DNA of 64,000 nucleotides from Daejeonella sp. (GCF_030695525.1 NZ_JAUYSS010000008.1:62001-126000), one strand, 5' to 3'. Positions 26,759-35,656 are shown, counted from the first letter of the stretch. The notes: a model not told the origin generated them from the letters alone. Numbers and translations: made by a program.

Positions 26759-27772
26759 TTGGACTCAATTATTCTAAGCTTTGCTGGCTTTCTTTCCTGC
26801 GCACTATTAATTGTTTTTTCAGGGGTAAGACTTTCAAAATATGGAGATCTAATTGCTGATTTAAGTGGACTTGGAAAAGCCTGGATTGGATTAATTCTAA
26901 TGTCGGCAGTTACAACCCTGCCTGAATTATTTTCTGGATTCAGTTCTATACTTATTCTAGAAAAGCCTGATATTGCTGTGGGAGCTGTGTTTGGAAGTTG
27001 TGCATTAAATCTCGCTATTCTTGCCTTTCTGGATTATTTTGTTCCTGGGAAACCTATCTCTTCAGTAGTTACTAAAAGTCATATTCTGGCTGGATTCTTA
27101 GGAATGATCCTGATTACATTATCAGTAATTGAAATCAATTTTGGTAAATTATTACCAGAGAACGAATGGTTCGGGATTTTTCCAGTAATCATAATCATCA
27201 TTTATCTAATTTCTATACGTATCATTTTTGAAAATGATAAGAATCAAAAAAGAGCAGTTGATAGCTCCTCAAACGCAACTCGAACACAAGAGACAAAAAT
27301 CTTATTAAAAAAGGCAATACTTCAATTTCTGATTTATGCAGTACTTATCGTAGCTGCTGCTCTGGCTCTGCCATATTTTGCTGAAAAATTAGCACAGGAA
27401 ACAGGAATTTCCGAGTCATTTATTGGGACATTGCTCGTTGCCGGCTCTACTTCATTACCAGAATTGGTGGTTTGTATTGCCGCTGTCAGAATGGGAAGTA
27501 TTGATCTGGCGGTAGGGAATTTGCTGGGTGCCAATATATTCAATATGTTCATTCTGGCTATTGACGATTTGATTTATACTGATGGACCGATATTGTTGGC
27601 AACAAATCCTAACCATGCACTAAGTGCTTTGGTGGCATTATTGATGACTTGTGTTATTAGTATCAGTATATTATTTGGATCACCAAAAAAACGATTTGCT
27701 TTAGGGATAGATGCGATAATAATGATACTTCTCTATGCAGGCTTATTGAGCGCACTTCATTATTTGGGATAA
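26759..27772 (+). CDS. Sodium/calcium exchanger-family (CaCA) membrane protein
   Basis: This 337-residue protein shows the two inverted alpha-repeats of cation/Ca2+ exchangers: SAVTTLPELFSGFSSI with FGSCALNLAILAF in the first half, and AGSTSLPELVVCIAAV with LGANIFNMFILAI in the second. The acidic residues in the two TLPE/SLPE motifs are the ion-binding ones. About ten membrane segments are expected. No in-frame ATG exists between an upstream stop at 26729 and the first motif, so the start is TTG 26759 or another non-ATG codon. It ends 2 bases from the convergent Crp/Fnr gene. The exchanged ion cannot be told. Confidence 0.87.
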   Translation: MDSIILSFAGFLSCALLIVFSGVRLSKYGDLIADLSGLGKAWIGLILMSAVTTLPELFSGFSSILILEKPDIAVGAVFGSCALNLAILAFLDYFVPGKPISSVVTKSHILAGFLGMILITLSVIEINFGKLLPENEWFGIFPVIIIIIYLISIRIIFENDKNQKRAVDSSSNATRTQETKILLKKAILQFLIYAVLIVAAALALPYFAEKLAQETGISESFIGTLLVAGSTSLPELVVCIAAVRMGSIDLAVGNLLGANIFNMFILAIDDLIYTDGPILLATNPNHALSALVALLMTCVISISILFGSPKKRFALGIDAIIMILLYAGLLSALHYLG

Positions 27773-27774
27773 TA

Positions 27775-28410
27775 TCAGCTAAACGAAGCGAGCAATTTAA
27801 TTTCGTTGCGATAAAGAATAATTTTTTTATCGTTTTCAAGTTGTTTTAATAAACGTGATATCACCACACGACTAGTCGCCAGCTCATCTGCAATTAGTCC
27901 GTGGGATGTCTTAATCACACTTGAACCGCTCAAACGCTGCTTCTCTTTCAGGTATCCAATCAGACGTTCGTCAAGCTTATGAAAAGCAATACTCTCGATC
28001 GATTTTAATAACTCTATAAAACGTTCATTAAAACTACGCATGATATAGTTCTTCCAGCTTGGATAGGTACAAAGCCAGTCATCCAGCTTAATATGCGGGA
28101 TCGCAATCAGCTCAACATTATCCTCGGCAACAGCTTTTACCTCACTTTTTTTTGCTTCCAGACAGCAGCTATATGCCATAGAGCAACTGTCATTACTTGA
28201 GAGATAATAAAGCAGGATTTCATTTTGTTTCTCATCCAAACGATAAACTTTCACTGTCCCTTTCAGTACAATAGGCATCATCCGGACATATTTACCATAG
28301 TCCATGATTAAATCCCCTTCTTTAAAGGTTTGAAGGATTCCGAACTGTTGTATTTCCTGTATTAACTGAGGTTCGAAAATACTCTTGAATATATCCAGAT
28401 TTGCTAACAT
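27775..28410 (-). CDS. Crp/Fnr-family regulator with a cysteine cluster (candidate sulfur-island activator)
   Basis: This 211-residue regulator has an N-terminal cNMP-type barrel (GDLIMDYGKYVRMMPIVLKG), a long dimer helix and a C-terminal HTH with LIADELATSRVVISRLLKQLE as the DNA-reading part. Three cysteines lie close together in SSNDSCSMAYSCCLE (Cys76, Cys82, Cys83), a plausible site for persulfide or oxidant sensing. The start is ATG 28410, which shares its A with the TGA stop of the porin gene (TGATG), suggesting translational coupling. As last gene of the long sulfur operon it is the natural candidate to bind the four GTAAC-n4-GTTAC sites in this region. That link is inferred. Confidence 0.86.
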   Translation of the reverse strand: MLANLDIFKSIFEPQLIQEIQQFGILQTFKEGDLIMDYGKYVRMMPIVLKGTVKVYRLDEKQNEILLYYLSSNDSCSMAYSCCLEAKKSEVKAVAEDNVELIAIPHIKLDDWLCTYPSWKNYIMRSFNERFIELLKSIESIAFHKLDERLIGYLKEKQRLSGSSVIKTSHGLIADELATSRVVISRLLKQLENDKKIILYRNEIKLLASFS

Positions 28411-29840
28411 CAAAAATGAAAGTTTAATACAAAATTAGACTGTACCATATTTACTTTATTGATAATTAATCGCTTGTTACCATAAGTTTCACCATTGTTT
28501 AATTTGGCAACGAGCAGAAGCTGAGCTTCTAACCCCTTTAAGGTATTTGTAAAGGTATATCTAATATCGGTATTTATCTGAGTATATGAGGGCATCCCAT
28601 ACTTATTCAAGTTATAATTCTTTGTATCAGGCAAATGATAATATCCTGCTGCAACAGAAGTTTTGAATCCAGATTTTGGGAAGCTGTAATTCACTTTAGC
28701 CATTACAGCATCCAGGTCTCCGAATCCTTCATTTCGCTCGCGTGGTAGAAAAGTAAAAAATGGATCCCTTCCCCATTCCCTTGGGACTAAATAACGTCCC
28801 TGAGCTGTGATACGATTATAGTTGAGAGAAGTCTCTAATCCATTGTTTTTCCAGGCTAACTTTGCTCCGAAACTCAATGATTTTGCTCCTTTTAAAAAAT
28901 AGGTTTCTGACTGATTTGAATTACCTCCATTATTTATAGCATCCTGTCTAATAACCTGTGCCGAAGCCATCAGAGTTGAATTATCTTTAAGAGGTAATGA
29001 GATGTCAGTCTGCAACATAGCCGTGTTAAACACGTTCTCAGCGAACATATTCCAGCCCAGCAGTTTAATCTGTTTGTTAATCGTTGTAGTTACACCTACC
29101 AAAGCCACTCCATTGCTATGTATTTGTCCGCTATATAGTGATGGGGTACCATCTGGATTCACACCGGTAGAATAGATCCCTATAGTTTCACCCACGCTAT
29201 ACCATTTAGTAGTACTTCTCGGAGAAATACCATATAACCAGCCTGCTTCAATTTTGGTTCCTTTTATTTCATTTATCTCTGCCCATAAGCCCTCCACACC
29301 GGTTGGTCGCATCCTTCCATCCTGAAGATTAATAAATGGTGTATTCAGCAACTGCCGGCCAAAGATCAGAGAAGACTTTTTGTAATTATATTTCAGGTAA
29401 AATTCTTCTAAACGATCTATATCTTTCTTGTTTGAAGCATCCTCAAGATCAAAAAGACCTATTTCATAACGATTATACTGTCCACTCTGTGGATCAGGAA
29501 TCGTCAGGTCTGAAGATCCAATATTGAAAATATAAAAACCGCTGATCCCGAACTGGAAATTATGATACTTTGCCGTTTCGAACCGCAGGCCCCCACCGGC
29601 TGCATTCGCATAATAATCAGTTAAATCCTTTTCATTCAGGGTTATCATATTGAAATACCTGAAATGACCCTGCACATTTCCATTTTTGAAAGCACCTAAT
29701 ACAGACTTGCTGTCTGCCGAATCCATCCCCTTGCCTTTGTACATTTCAGGACGCTCAGAAACTTCCTGATGCTGGGCTAATACAATAGTTGGAATCAGGA
29801 AAAATATTAGCAAAAGGATTCTATATATGAAATTTTTCAT
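28410..29840 (-). CDS. Outer-membrane porin (OprD-like) of the sulfur operon
   Basis: This protein has a signal peptide ending near VLAQ, then a beta-rich chain of about 450 residues that ends in NFHF, a typical outer-membrane barrel C-terminus. Stretches such as LEEFYLKYNYKKSSLIFGRQ with INLQDGRMRPTGVEGLWAE resemble OprD-type and related substrate-specific porins. I start at ATG 29840 because the longer frame begins with TTG. It lies between the DsrE gene and the Crp/Fnr gene and may admit thiosulfate, tetrathionate or another small sulfur anion; this role is inferred from context only. Confidence 0.78.
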   Translation of the reverse strand: MKNFIYRILLLIFFLIPTIVLAQHQEVSERPEMYKGKGMDSADSKSVLGAFKNGNVQGHFRYFNMITLNEKDLTDYYANAAGGGLRFETAKYHNFQFGISGFYIFNIGSSDLTIPDPQSGQYNRYEIGLFDLEDASNKKDIDRLEEFYLKYNYKKSSLIFGRQLLNTPFINLQDGRMRPTGVEGLWAEINEIKGTKIEAGWLYGISPRSTTKWYSVGETIGIYSTGVNPDGTPSLYSGQIHSNGVALVGVTTTINKQIKLLGWNMFAENVFNTAMLQTDISLPLKDNSTLMASAQVIRQDAINNGGNSNQSETYFLKGAKSLSFGAKLAWKNNGLETSLNYNRITAQGRYLVPREWGRDPFFTFLPRERNEGFGDLDAVMAKVNYSFPKSGFKTSVAAGYYHLPDTKNYNLNKYGMPSYTQINTDIRYTFTNTLKGLEAQLLLVAKLNNGETYGNKRLIINKVNMVQSNFVLNFHF

Positions 29841-29877
29841 ATTCAAAATGTTTAAAATAAGATGATTTAAAAGGGTT

Positions 29878-30312
29878 TTAGAGTTTGATGTAGCTCCAGC
29901 CTTCCTGCTGCTTTTTAGCTATTTCCAGTACCCCTGAAATAACAGTCCCTGCCCCGGCAACTAACTGGTCTGGTGTAATTTTTCTTTTTTTCATTGCAAA
30001 CTCACAGGCAACAAAACTTACTCCCTTATCTGCATAAGCTTTGATCTCCTGCTGCACAACGGAAGTACTTTTCACCAGCATTCCTAATCCCCCACCATGA
30101 CAAACTACCTCTACCTGCATATCAGGAGCTACTCCAAAATAGTTATTCAATTGACTCATGAGTGTTTGATGAATAAGCGTGTCAGCTGAAGTAAGCTGGA
30201 ATACAATCTTAAGTCCTTTATAAGCATCGGCCCGGGGATCTTTAGAAACACTCTGAGCGTTGATACTATTTGAGAATACAAACAATACAAGGATAAAAAG
30301 GAGTTTTTTCAT
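29878..30312 (-). CDS. Secreted DsrE/DsrF-family protein
   Basis: A signal peptide ending INAQ is followed by a compact DsrE-like domain of about 120 residues (YKGLKIVFQLTSADTLIHQTL, EVVCHGGGLGMLV, FVACEFAMKKRKI, GAGTVISGVLEIAKKQQEGW). The two Cys residues are about residues 71 and 103 of this start; the second is in the position where sulfur-carrying DsrE-fold proteins hold persulfide. Unlike cytoplasmic DsrEFH and TusBCD it is exported. It lies between the SoxB-like gene and the porin gene, so it may be the periplasmic sulfur carrier of the system. ATG 30312 is preferred to TTG 30321. Confidence 0.8.
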   Translation of the reverse strand: MKKLLFILVLFVFSNSINAQSVSKDPRADAYKGLKIVFQLTSADTLIHQTLMSQLNNYFGVAPDMQVEVVCHGGGLGMLVKSTSVVQQEIKAYADKGVSFVACEFAMKKRKITPDQLVAGAGTVISGVLEIAKKQQEGWSYIKL

Positions 30313-30365
30313 TTGTATCAAATTAATTTTAATTAAGATTAAAATTTTTTTATGTATTAAATTCG

Positions 30366-32054
30366 TTAACGAAATTGATAATCCACACCAGTTACCTGAG
30401 TCAAAAGGGTTTGAGGGGCATCTAAAACCTTGGCAGACAATGGAGGGCTAGGAGTTACCGGTGAATTTACACTTAAATATTCTTTTAATACAGAGTGTAA
30501 TGTAAATTTGGTATTTATCGGGTTGGCCACCCCTCTCATACGGCAGAGCATATCTTCAGGATCCCCTTCACGTTCACATGCACAGATTCTATAGGTCTTA
30601 GCCAGATCCAATGGCATACCGTTAACTTCCACATCTTTAACTCTACGTCCATATTCCTCAAAAGCCATAAAACTAATTTTCATGCCTTTAAACTTGATTA
30701 CCCAGCCTCCAAGCCGCTGTGAAGCATCTTTGGCGAAAACATTATTCAGTTCTTTTTCAAGCCAATCGAATATTTGCTTCCCGCTAACTGAGCCGGTTCG
30801 AACCACACTGTCCACAGGGAGCATATCAAAAATATAACCGTTTGTAATCGGGATATTTCCTGTTTTATCAGGACTCGCATTCGGCGGACAGAATCGAAAA
30901 CCATTGGATAAAACAATATCAGCTTCTTTAATTTTCCATTTTAAGGCATCAAGTATCAGGGTATCTATTGTATTTTCAATTACAAAATAACGATATAGCG
31001 GCAATGTGCTATAGCCAGCAATATGATTGATATCATCTTCAAATGGCTCTTCATGAATATCTATTAATTTAGAAATCCCCTTATCAGCTTTATATTTTTG
31101 TGAATCAATTTCAACGAGTGAATAGGTATCCCCAATCACCTTTCCATCTTTTATCCGGAGATCAAGTTTTCCAACAAAAGAACCAAAAGCTCCCGGTTCA
31201 ACTACCTTTGAATAGCGACACTGAATTGGCTTTCTTACCCTTTCATGCGTATCGCCACCTAAGATATAATCAACACCCTCACATTCGGGCAGATTAGCCA
31301 AATGAATCTGTTGTGATAAGCCAAGGTGGGAAAGTAATAATACATAGGCACATTGCTCCTGATTACGCAAAACATCGACAAAATGAGCCAGGTTTTCTTC
31401 AGGCTTTGTATAAATAATTCCTTTACTATAACTTGGCGACTGACGTACAGGAACCAATGGATCTGTATATCCAAGAAAACCAATTTTAACACCTCCAACA
31501 TTCCAGATATGGTAGGGTTGAAAAATTAATTCCCCTTTTTTTCCATTTCCAAGATCATGATACATATTGGCACAAACTTTCGGAGCATTTAATGCCCCCA
31601 ATAAAGTCTGCATGACTTTTTTGTAATAAACCACCTCCCAGTTACCCGGTAAATAAAGGTCGTAACCAAGTTCATTTAAGACCGGAACCATTGCTTTACC
31701 GGAGGTTTTTACAGCTAGTTCACTACCCTGAAACATATCCCCGGTATCAATGATAAAGGTATTTGGATTCTTTTTTTTCTCTTTTCTAAGATAAGTTGCC
31801 AGATGAGCATAGCCTCCTGTCTTACGAAAAACAGCCTGATCATTTTCCCAAAAAAGTTCATCATGTGGATGAATCTGACAATGCACATCCGTAGTTTGCA
31901 ATATCGAAAGGGTAAATTCCCCATGATTTTCTGCTACTGCAAGACTCTCTGACGCCTCGTTTGCAATCGCAAAAAGCGGATTTGCAGAAACCAGAGCAGC
32001 ACCGGCACTCATGGCACCCATTTTTCTTAAAAAGCCCCTCCTGTTATTTTCCAT
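30366..32054 (-). CDS. SoxB-like Tat-exported metallophosphatase-fold hydrolase
   Basis: This 562-residue protein has a Tat signal (NNRRGFLRKMGA), a metallophosphatase domain and a C-terminal 5'-nucleotidase-type domain. Metal ligands appear in order: Asp56 and His58 (TTDVHCQ), Asp106 region (IDTGDMF), Asn138 in PGNWEVVY, then LLLSHLG and GGDTHERV. In nucleotidases the third motif is GNHE; here His is replaced by Trp, which to my knowledge is a feature of SoxB thiosulfohydrolases (GHWE-like). QRLGGWVIKF in the C-terminal domain also looks SoxB-like. SoxB cleaves sulfate from SoxY-bound cysteine S-sulfonates, but no SoxYZ lies in the window. It adjoins a TsdA-type cytochrome and a secreted DsrE. 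Confidence 0.78.
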   Translation of the reverse strand: MENNRRGFLRKMGAMSAGAALVSANPLFAIANEASESLAVAENHGEFTLSILQTTDVHCQIHPHDELFWENDQAVFRKTGGYAHLATYLRKEKKKNPNTFIIDTGDMFQGSELAVKTSGKAMVPVLNELGYDLYLPGNWEVVYYKKVMQTLLGALNAPKVCANMYHDLGNGKKGELIFQPYHIWNVGGVKIGFLGYTDPLVPVRQSPSYSKGIIYTKPEENLAHFVDVLRNQEQCAYVLLLSHLGLSQQIHLANLPECEGVDYILGGDTHERVRKPIQCRYSKVVEPGAFGSFVGKLDLRIKDGKVIGDTYSLVEIDSQKYKADKGISKLIDIHEEPFEDDINHIAGYSTLPLYRYFVIENTIDTLILDALKWKIKEADIVLSNGFRFCPPNASPDKTGNIPITNGYIFDMLPVDSVVRTGSVSGKQIFDWLEKELNNVFAKDASQRLGGWVIKFKGMKISFMAFEEYGRRVKDVEVNGMPLDLAKTYRICACEREGDPEDMLCRMRGVANPINTKFTLHSVLKEYLSVNSPVTPSPPLSAKVLDAPQTLLTQVTGVDYQFR

Positions 32055-32085
32055 ATTGCCTGGTTTGGGAATTCAATTAATATTG

Positions 32086-33174
32086 TTAATTCTTTACGGC
32101 TAAATTCTTTTTTAAAAATTCTGCACTCTTCTTTTGTTCTTCCACTATGGGTTTGAATGGTCCGAATTTATGCTGCTCTTCTGTAAACTTATCTGAATAA
32201 GGTCCAAAAGGATGATCGATTGGTTTTTTGGATTTATCGGGCCAGTCAGTTGGAACATTTACGTGCGGGCGGGCTTGCGAATTAATATAGGCAGCAACAT
32301 CCCAGGCCTCTTCATCACTCAGTATCGGGTTTTCATAAGTAGCACCTTGCGGCATATTATCTCTCACATATTTAGCAAAGTTTGATATGCGGTATAAACC
32401 TGCACCATCATTATAACTGTTCTTTCCCCAGAGTGGAGGGAAAGCGTACTCTGTTTTATCAGAGTTCAAAAAACCTTCCCCATCTGACTGGTGGCAGCTC
32501 TCACATTTTAAAGTATAAACCGCCTTGCCCTTAGCCGGATCAGCAGCCCTGTCAAGATAGGCAAGATCCCTGAAGCCCGAACCGGCAGCCTTTTCACCCT
32601 TCTTTACATTGCTACCGAGAAAATTAATGTAGGCAACAATAGCCTTCATTTCTTTACTTTCTGTATCCAATGCCGAACCGTTTAAACTCCTCTCAAAGCA
32701 ATCATTCACCCGCTTTTCAATACTTTCCTCCGTTCCACTCCTTGCCCTGAATTTTGGATATAATGAAGCTACTGAACCATAATTATTTGCAAATACTGCT
32801 GTTCCAGCCTTCAAATGACAGTTCTGGCAATTCATCCCGTTACTGATCTGCATAACAGACCCATTTGGACCAAGGTATTGAGATGTATGGGCGATAAGTT
32901 GCTTTCCATACTCAACCTCTGCTTTTTGATCCGCATCAGTGATAGTATTGACCTCAGGTGCAATCCAAAATTCCTGAACAACAGATTTAACTTCAGCTAT
33001 TACAGCCTGGGTATCCTCTAGCTTGACTTTAGGTCTTTTTGGCAGATTGATCAGATAAGAGCCCAATGGAAGAGCAATAATAATTACAATCAATATTACC
33101 AATAAGTTAATGAGCTTTCTTATAACAGAAAACAGATCCTTAGTTAAATCGCCATCATCATGCTTCTGAGACAT
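32086..33174 (-). CDS. TsdA-type membrane-anchored diheme cytochrome c
   Basis: This 362-residue protein has one N-terminal membrane anchor (about residues 20-43) and two heme c motifs: NCQNCH (Cys116, Cys119, His120) and KCESCH (Cys224, Cys227, His228). Between them RVNDCFERSLNG (Cys159) matches the TsdA/SoxA arrangement in which a Cys is the distal ligand of heme 1; Met274 in RDNMPQGA may ligate heme 2. TsdA joins two thiosulfates to tetrathionate or does the reverse, passing electrons to other carriers. Adjacent YeeE/YedE, SoxB-like and DsrE genes fit sulfur chemistry. Membrane anchoring suggests direct electron delivery to the respiratory chain. Confidence 0.83.
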   Translation of the reverse strand: MSQKHDDGDLTKDLFSVIRKLINLLVILIVIIIALPLGSYLINLPKRPKVKLEDTQAVIAEVKSVVQEFWIAPEVNTITDADQKAEVEYGKQLIAHTSQYLGPNGSVMQISNGMNCQNCHLKAGTAVFANNYGSVASLYPKFRARSGTEESIEKRVNDCFERSLNGSALDTESKEMKAIVAYINFLGSNVKKGEKAAGSGFRDLAYLDRAADPAKGKAVYTLKCESCHQSDGEGFLNSDKTEYAFPPLWGKNSYNDGAGLYRISNFAKYVRDNMPQGATYENPILSDEEAWDVAAYINSQARPHVNVPTDWPDKSKKPIDHPFGPYSDKFTEEQHKFGPFKPIVEEQKKSAEFLKKNLAVKN

Positions 33175-33185
33175 TTCCTAAAATA

Positions 33186-33599
33186 TTAGTGAGGTAATTT
33201 ATTCTTGATTAGTCCGTACAGGTAGGTTCCAACTATTGCAAAGAAAAACACAATAGCCATCGCCCAGTAACCATAGCCGATATTCACTACCATAGGTCCC
33301 GGACAAGCACCGCTCAAAGCCCAGCCGAGTCCGAAGATCGATCCGCCAATAAGGTATCGTGAAACGGATTTTTCTTTCGGATTGAACATAATTGGGTTAC
33401 CATGATAATCTCTCATACGAAACCTTTTGATTAAGGCTACTCCTGCCACTCCAAGGGTAACTGCAGTTCCAATGATTCCGTACATATGAAAAGCCTGAAA
33501 TCGGAACATTTCCTGTATCCTATACCAGGAAACTGCTTCAGATTTTGTCATTACGATACCGAAAACTATACCCAGCAATAAAAATTTTACAAACTTCAT
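33186..33599 (-). CDS. YeeE/YedE-type half-transporter B (DUF6691-like)
   Basis: A 137-residue membrane protein with about four helices and the motif LSGACPGP near residue 95, whose Cys is characteristic of YeeE/YedE sulfur-compound channels. It lies 3 bases from the second half-transporter gene (33603-34157). Full-length YeeE brings in thiosulfate; in paired forms two half-size proteins assemble. The role here, thiosulfate or sulfane-sulfur transfer, is inferred from family and neighbours. Confidence 0.85.
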   Translation of the reverse strand: MKFVKFLLLGIVFGIVMTKSEAVSWYRIQEMFRFQAFHMYGIIGTAVTLGVAGVALIKRFRMRDYHGNPIMFNPKEKSVSRYLIGGSIFGLGWALSGACPGPMVVNIGYGYWAMAIVFFFAIVGTYLYGLIKNKLPH

Positions 33600-33602
33600 A
33601 TC

Positions 33603-34157
33603 TTAAAATATTAAAGGAAGAAATAAATAGGTCATTAGCAAACCCCCGATAAAAAAACCCATTACGGCTATCAATGATGGAACCTGAAGATCCGATAAAC
33701 CACTGATTGCGTGGCCGGAAGTACATCCCCCGGCATAACGTGATCCAAAGCCAACCATTAATCCTCCGAAAGCCAGGAGAAGAAACCCTTTGATGGATAA
33801 AACCGCATCAAGTCCGAAAAGTTCAACAGGTTGCAAGGATACAGGAGCAGCAATACCCAATTTGGATAAATCCTGAATAGTTGCCTCAGAAATCAGAACC
33901 GGAGCATCCGTTGAAAGGAATTCCCTTGTAATAAAACCACCCAGAATTGCACCTACAAGAAAAACCAGATTCCAGGTTTGTGCTTTCCAGTTGAAATCAA
34001 AAAATTTAGCTGATTTGCCCAGACCTGCAGCTGCACAGATCGTCCTTAAATTTGAAGAAAATCCAAATGATTGACCGAAATACAATAAAAAGAACATGAT
34101 AGCTGCTATCATTATCCCCGAGAACCACCAGGACCATGGTTGTAATATAAATTCCAT
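33603..34157 (-). CDS. YeeE/YedE-type half-transporter A
   Basis: This 184-residue protein has about five membrane segments and the motif GGCTSGHAISG near residue 142, the Cys signature of the first half of YeeE/YedE. It is encoded 3 bases upstream of the B half and forms with it a two-protein version of the thiosulfate transporter. It follows the UspA-type gene by 10 bases in the operon that starts at 36196. Confidence 0.87.
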   Translation of the reverse strand: MEFILQPWSWWFSGIMIAAIMFFLLYFGQSFGFSSNLRTICAAAGLGKSAKFFDFNWKAQTWNLVFLVGAILGGFITREFLSTDAPVLISEATIQDLSKLGIAAPVSLQPVELFGLDAVLSIKGFLLLAFGGLMVGFGSRYAGGCTSGHAISGLSDLQVPSLIAVMGFFIGGLLMTYLFLPLIF

Positions 34158-34167
34158 TATCTTTTTT

Positions 34168-35004
34168 TTAGTTGTTTAAGTGAAAAGAAATAATCGGCTT
34201 GAAGAGATGATTGATCAATTTCTCTGTGGCGCTTTGATGGAAAAGACCACCTTTGCCATGAGTACCAATACAAACAATATCCATATTAATCATCTGATTG
34301 AAATGGATAACACCTTTCTCCACATCTTTATCATTGATCAGATGACATTGGTAGTTTGAAATACCATTTAATTCAGCAAATTGAACCATTTCAAACTCAA
34401 CTTTTGCCTTTTCTGCATCAACATTTCCCGAAGTGATCTGCAGGAGGTGTATTTTGGTATCAAATGCTTTTATTAGTTTATGCATTAAATCCATATTTTC
34501 TTTAGCCGGCTGACTAAAGTTATGGACCAGCAGAATATTCCGGATCTGAAGATCAGAGCGATCACACATCAGAGAAAGTAATGGTGTCTTAGATTTACGG
34601 GATATGATCTGAGTTTCGGAACCCGAAAGTTTTTCTTTTAACCCAGTGGCACCTTTGGTCCCCATTACAATCAGATCGAAGTGATTCGACTCTGTAAATC
34701 TTAAAATCGCATCAGTTGTTTTTCCAAGTACCAGGTGGGTGTTTATATGATCCCCATACAATACTTTCAGATTTGCAAGTTTTCTTTCTGCAATATCCTT
34801 CTGCTTTGTTACATAGTTAATATCAATCTCACCACAAGTTTGAATAGTTCCTGATGAATCTAATGTAACGGTATCGGGTACGTTCAAGACATGCAAAAAA
34901 TGAATATCTATTGTGGTTTTTTCTTCAAGCCTTTGCACCATCAGGTAAGCAAATTCTGCCTGAACAGAAAAATCTGTTGGAATTATAATTTTTAGTGTCT
35001 CCAT
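34168..35004 (-). CDS. Tandem universal stress protein (UspA family)
   Basis: About 278 residues forming two Usp domains. The first starts LKIIIPTDFSVQAEFAYLMV and contains DLIVMGTKGATGLKEKLSGSETQ, a near-canonical ATP-binding signature. The second starts IRNILLVHNFSQPA and ends DIVCIGTHGKGGLFHQSATEKLIN, with a similar glycine-rich loop. The start is ATG 35004 because the longer frame to 35013 begins with TTG. It lies inside the sulfur operon between a rhodanese and the YeeE pair. Its stress role is generic. Confidence 0.87.
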   Translation of the reverse strand: METLKIIIPTDFSVQAEFAYLMVQRLEEKTTIDIHFLHVLNVPDTVTLDSSGTIQTCGEIDINYVTKQKDIAERKLANLKVLYGDHINTHLVLGKTTDAILRFTESNHFDLIVMGTKGATGLKEKLSGSETQIISRKSKTPLLSLMCDRSDLQIRNILLVHNFSQPAKENMDLMHKLIKAFDTKIHLLQITSGNVDAEKAKVEFEMVQFAELNGISNYQCHLINDKDVEKGVIHFNQMINMDIVCIGTHGKGGLFHQSATEKLINHLFKPIISFHLNN

Positions 35005-35021
35005 TGTGATCAAATATTAAA

Positions 35022-35267
35022 TTAATTCAGTGAAACATTCTGCCAGGCTCCCTGATTCTCAATATTGGAAATACCCGATTGTAAAAGGATACTTCTTGCA
35101 ATATTGGCTCTGTTACCACTTCTGCATACCAAAATTACTTTATCAAACTCACGCAAACTATCTACATAGGTTTCAATTTTATCAAGAGGATAATTTACAC
35201 TACCTTCTGCATGTCCATCCAGATTAAACTCATCTGCTGTTCTTACATCAACTATTACTGTTTTCAT
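35022..35267 (-). CDS. Small rhodanese-domain protein 1
   Basis: This 81-residue protein is a minimal rhodanese with VIVDVRTADEF and the active-site loop LVCRSGNRAN (Cys about 49). It should accept sulfane sulfur as a cysteine persulfide. The chain is shorter than usual and lacks the last helix of typical GlpE-like proteins. It is cytoplasmic, 68 bases downstream of rhodanese 2 and upstream of the Usp gene. Confidence 0.88.
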   Translation of the reverse strand: MKTVIVDVRTADEFNLDGHAEGSVNYPLDKIETYVDSLREFDKVILVCRSGNRANIARSILLQSGISNIENQGAWQNVSLN

Positions 35268-35335
35268 TATAATTTTTTTATTTTTTTTAAAATTCTTTCA
35301 GTCTGGTGTTTAAACCTGTACACTGATACTCAGAA

Positions 35336-35647
35336 TTAACTTACAAACTGATTAACAATTTCTACAGTCCCACCGTTCACAACATTAGTAAAACCATTTT
35401 GCTCTAAATATGATTTTGCCTGAGAACTTCTGTTCCCGCTGCGGCAAAAGACTATGATGTGCTTCTTGTTTTTGAATTTTGCCAACTGTGATGGTATGCT
35501 GTCAAGAGGAATATTTACGGAACCTTTTACATGATTCTGAGAAAATTCACGGGGAGATCTGACATCAACCAAAAATGCCCCTTCATTTATTATTCCGGTA
35601 AGATCCTGCTTTGCAGATCTTCCAAATAGCCAACTAAATATACCCAT
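35336..35647 (-). CDS. Small rhodanese-domain protein 2
   Basis: A 103-residue single-domain rhodanese with FLVDVRSPREF and the active loop VFCRSGNRSS (Cys about 69). A short hydrophobic N-terminus (MGIFSWLFGRS) might attach it to the membrane, but it is not a signal peptide. It directly follows the thioredoxin gene by 9 bases. Together with rhodanese 1 it could relay persulfide sulfur to downstream acceptors such as the CstB-like enzymes. Confidence 0.88.
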   Translation of the reverse strand: MGIFSWLFGRSAKQDLTGIINEGAFLVDVRSPREFSQNHVKGSVNIPLDSIPSQLAKFKNKKHIIVFCRSGNRSSQAKSYLEQNGFTNVVNGGTVEIVNQFVS

Positions 35648-35656
35648 TATCTTATT

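Noticed and set aside
26759-27772. Membership of the CaCA exchanger in the sulfur operon
   Set aside because: It is on the opposite strand, convergent with the Crp/Fnr gene, and has no shared operator.
28410-33174. Classical Sox operon
   Set aside because: SoxAX, SoxYZ and SoxCD are all absent; only a SoxB-like protein and a TsdA-type cytochrome are present.
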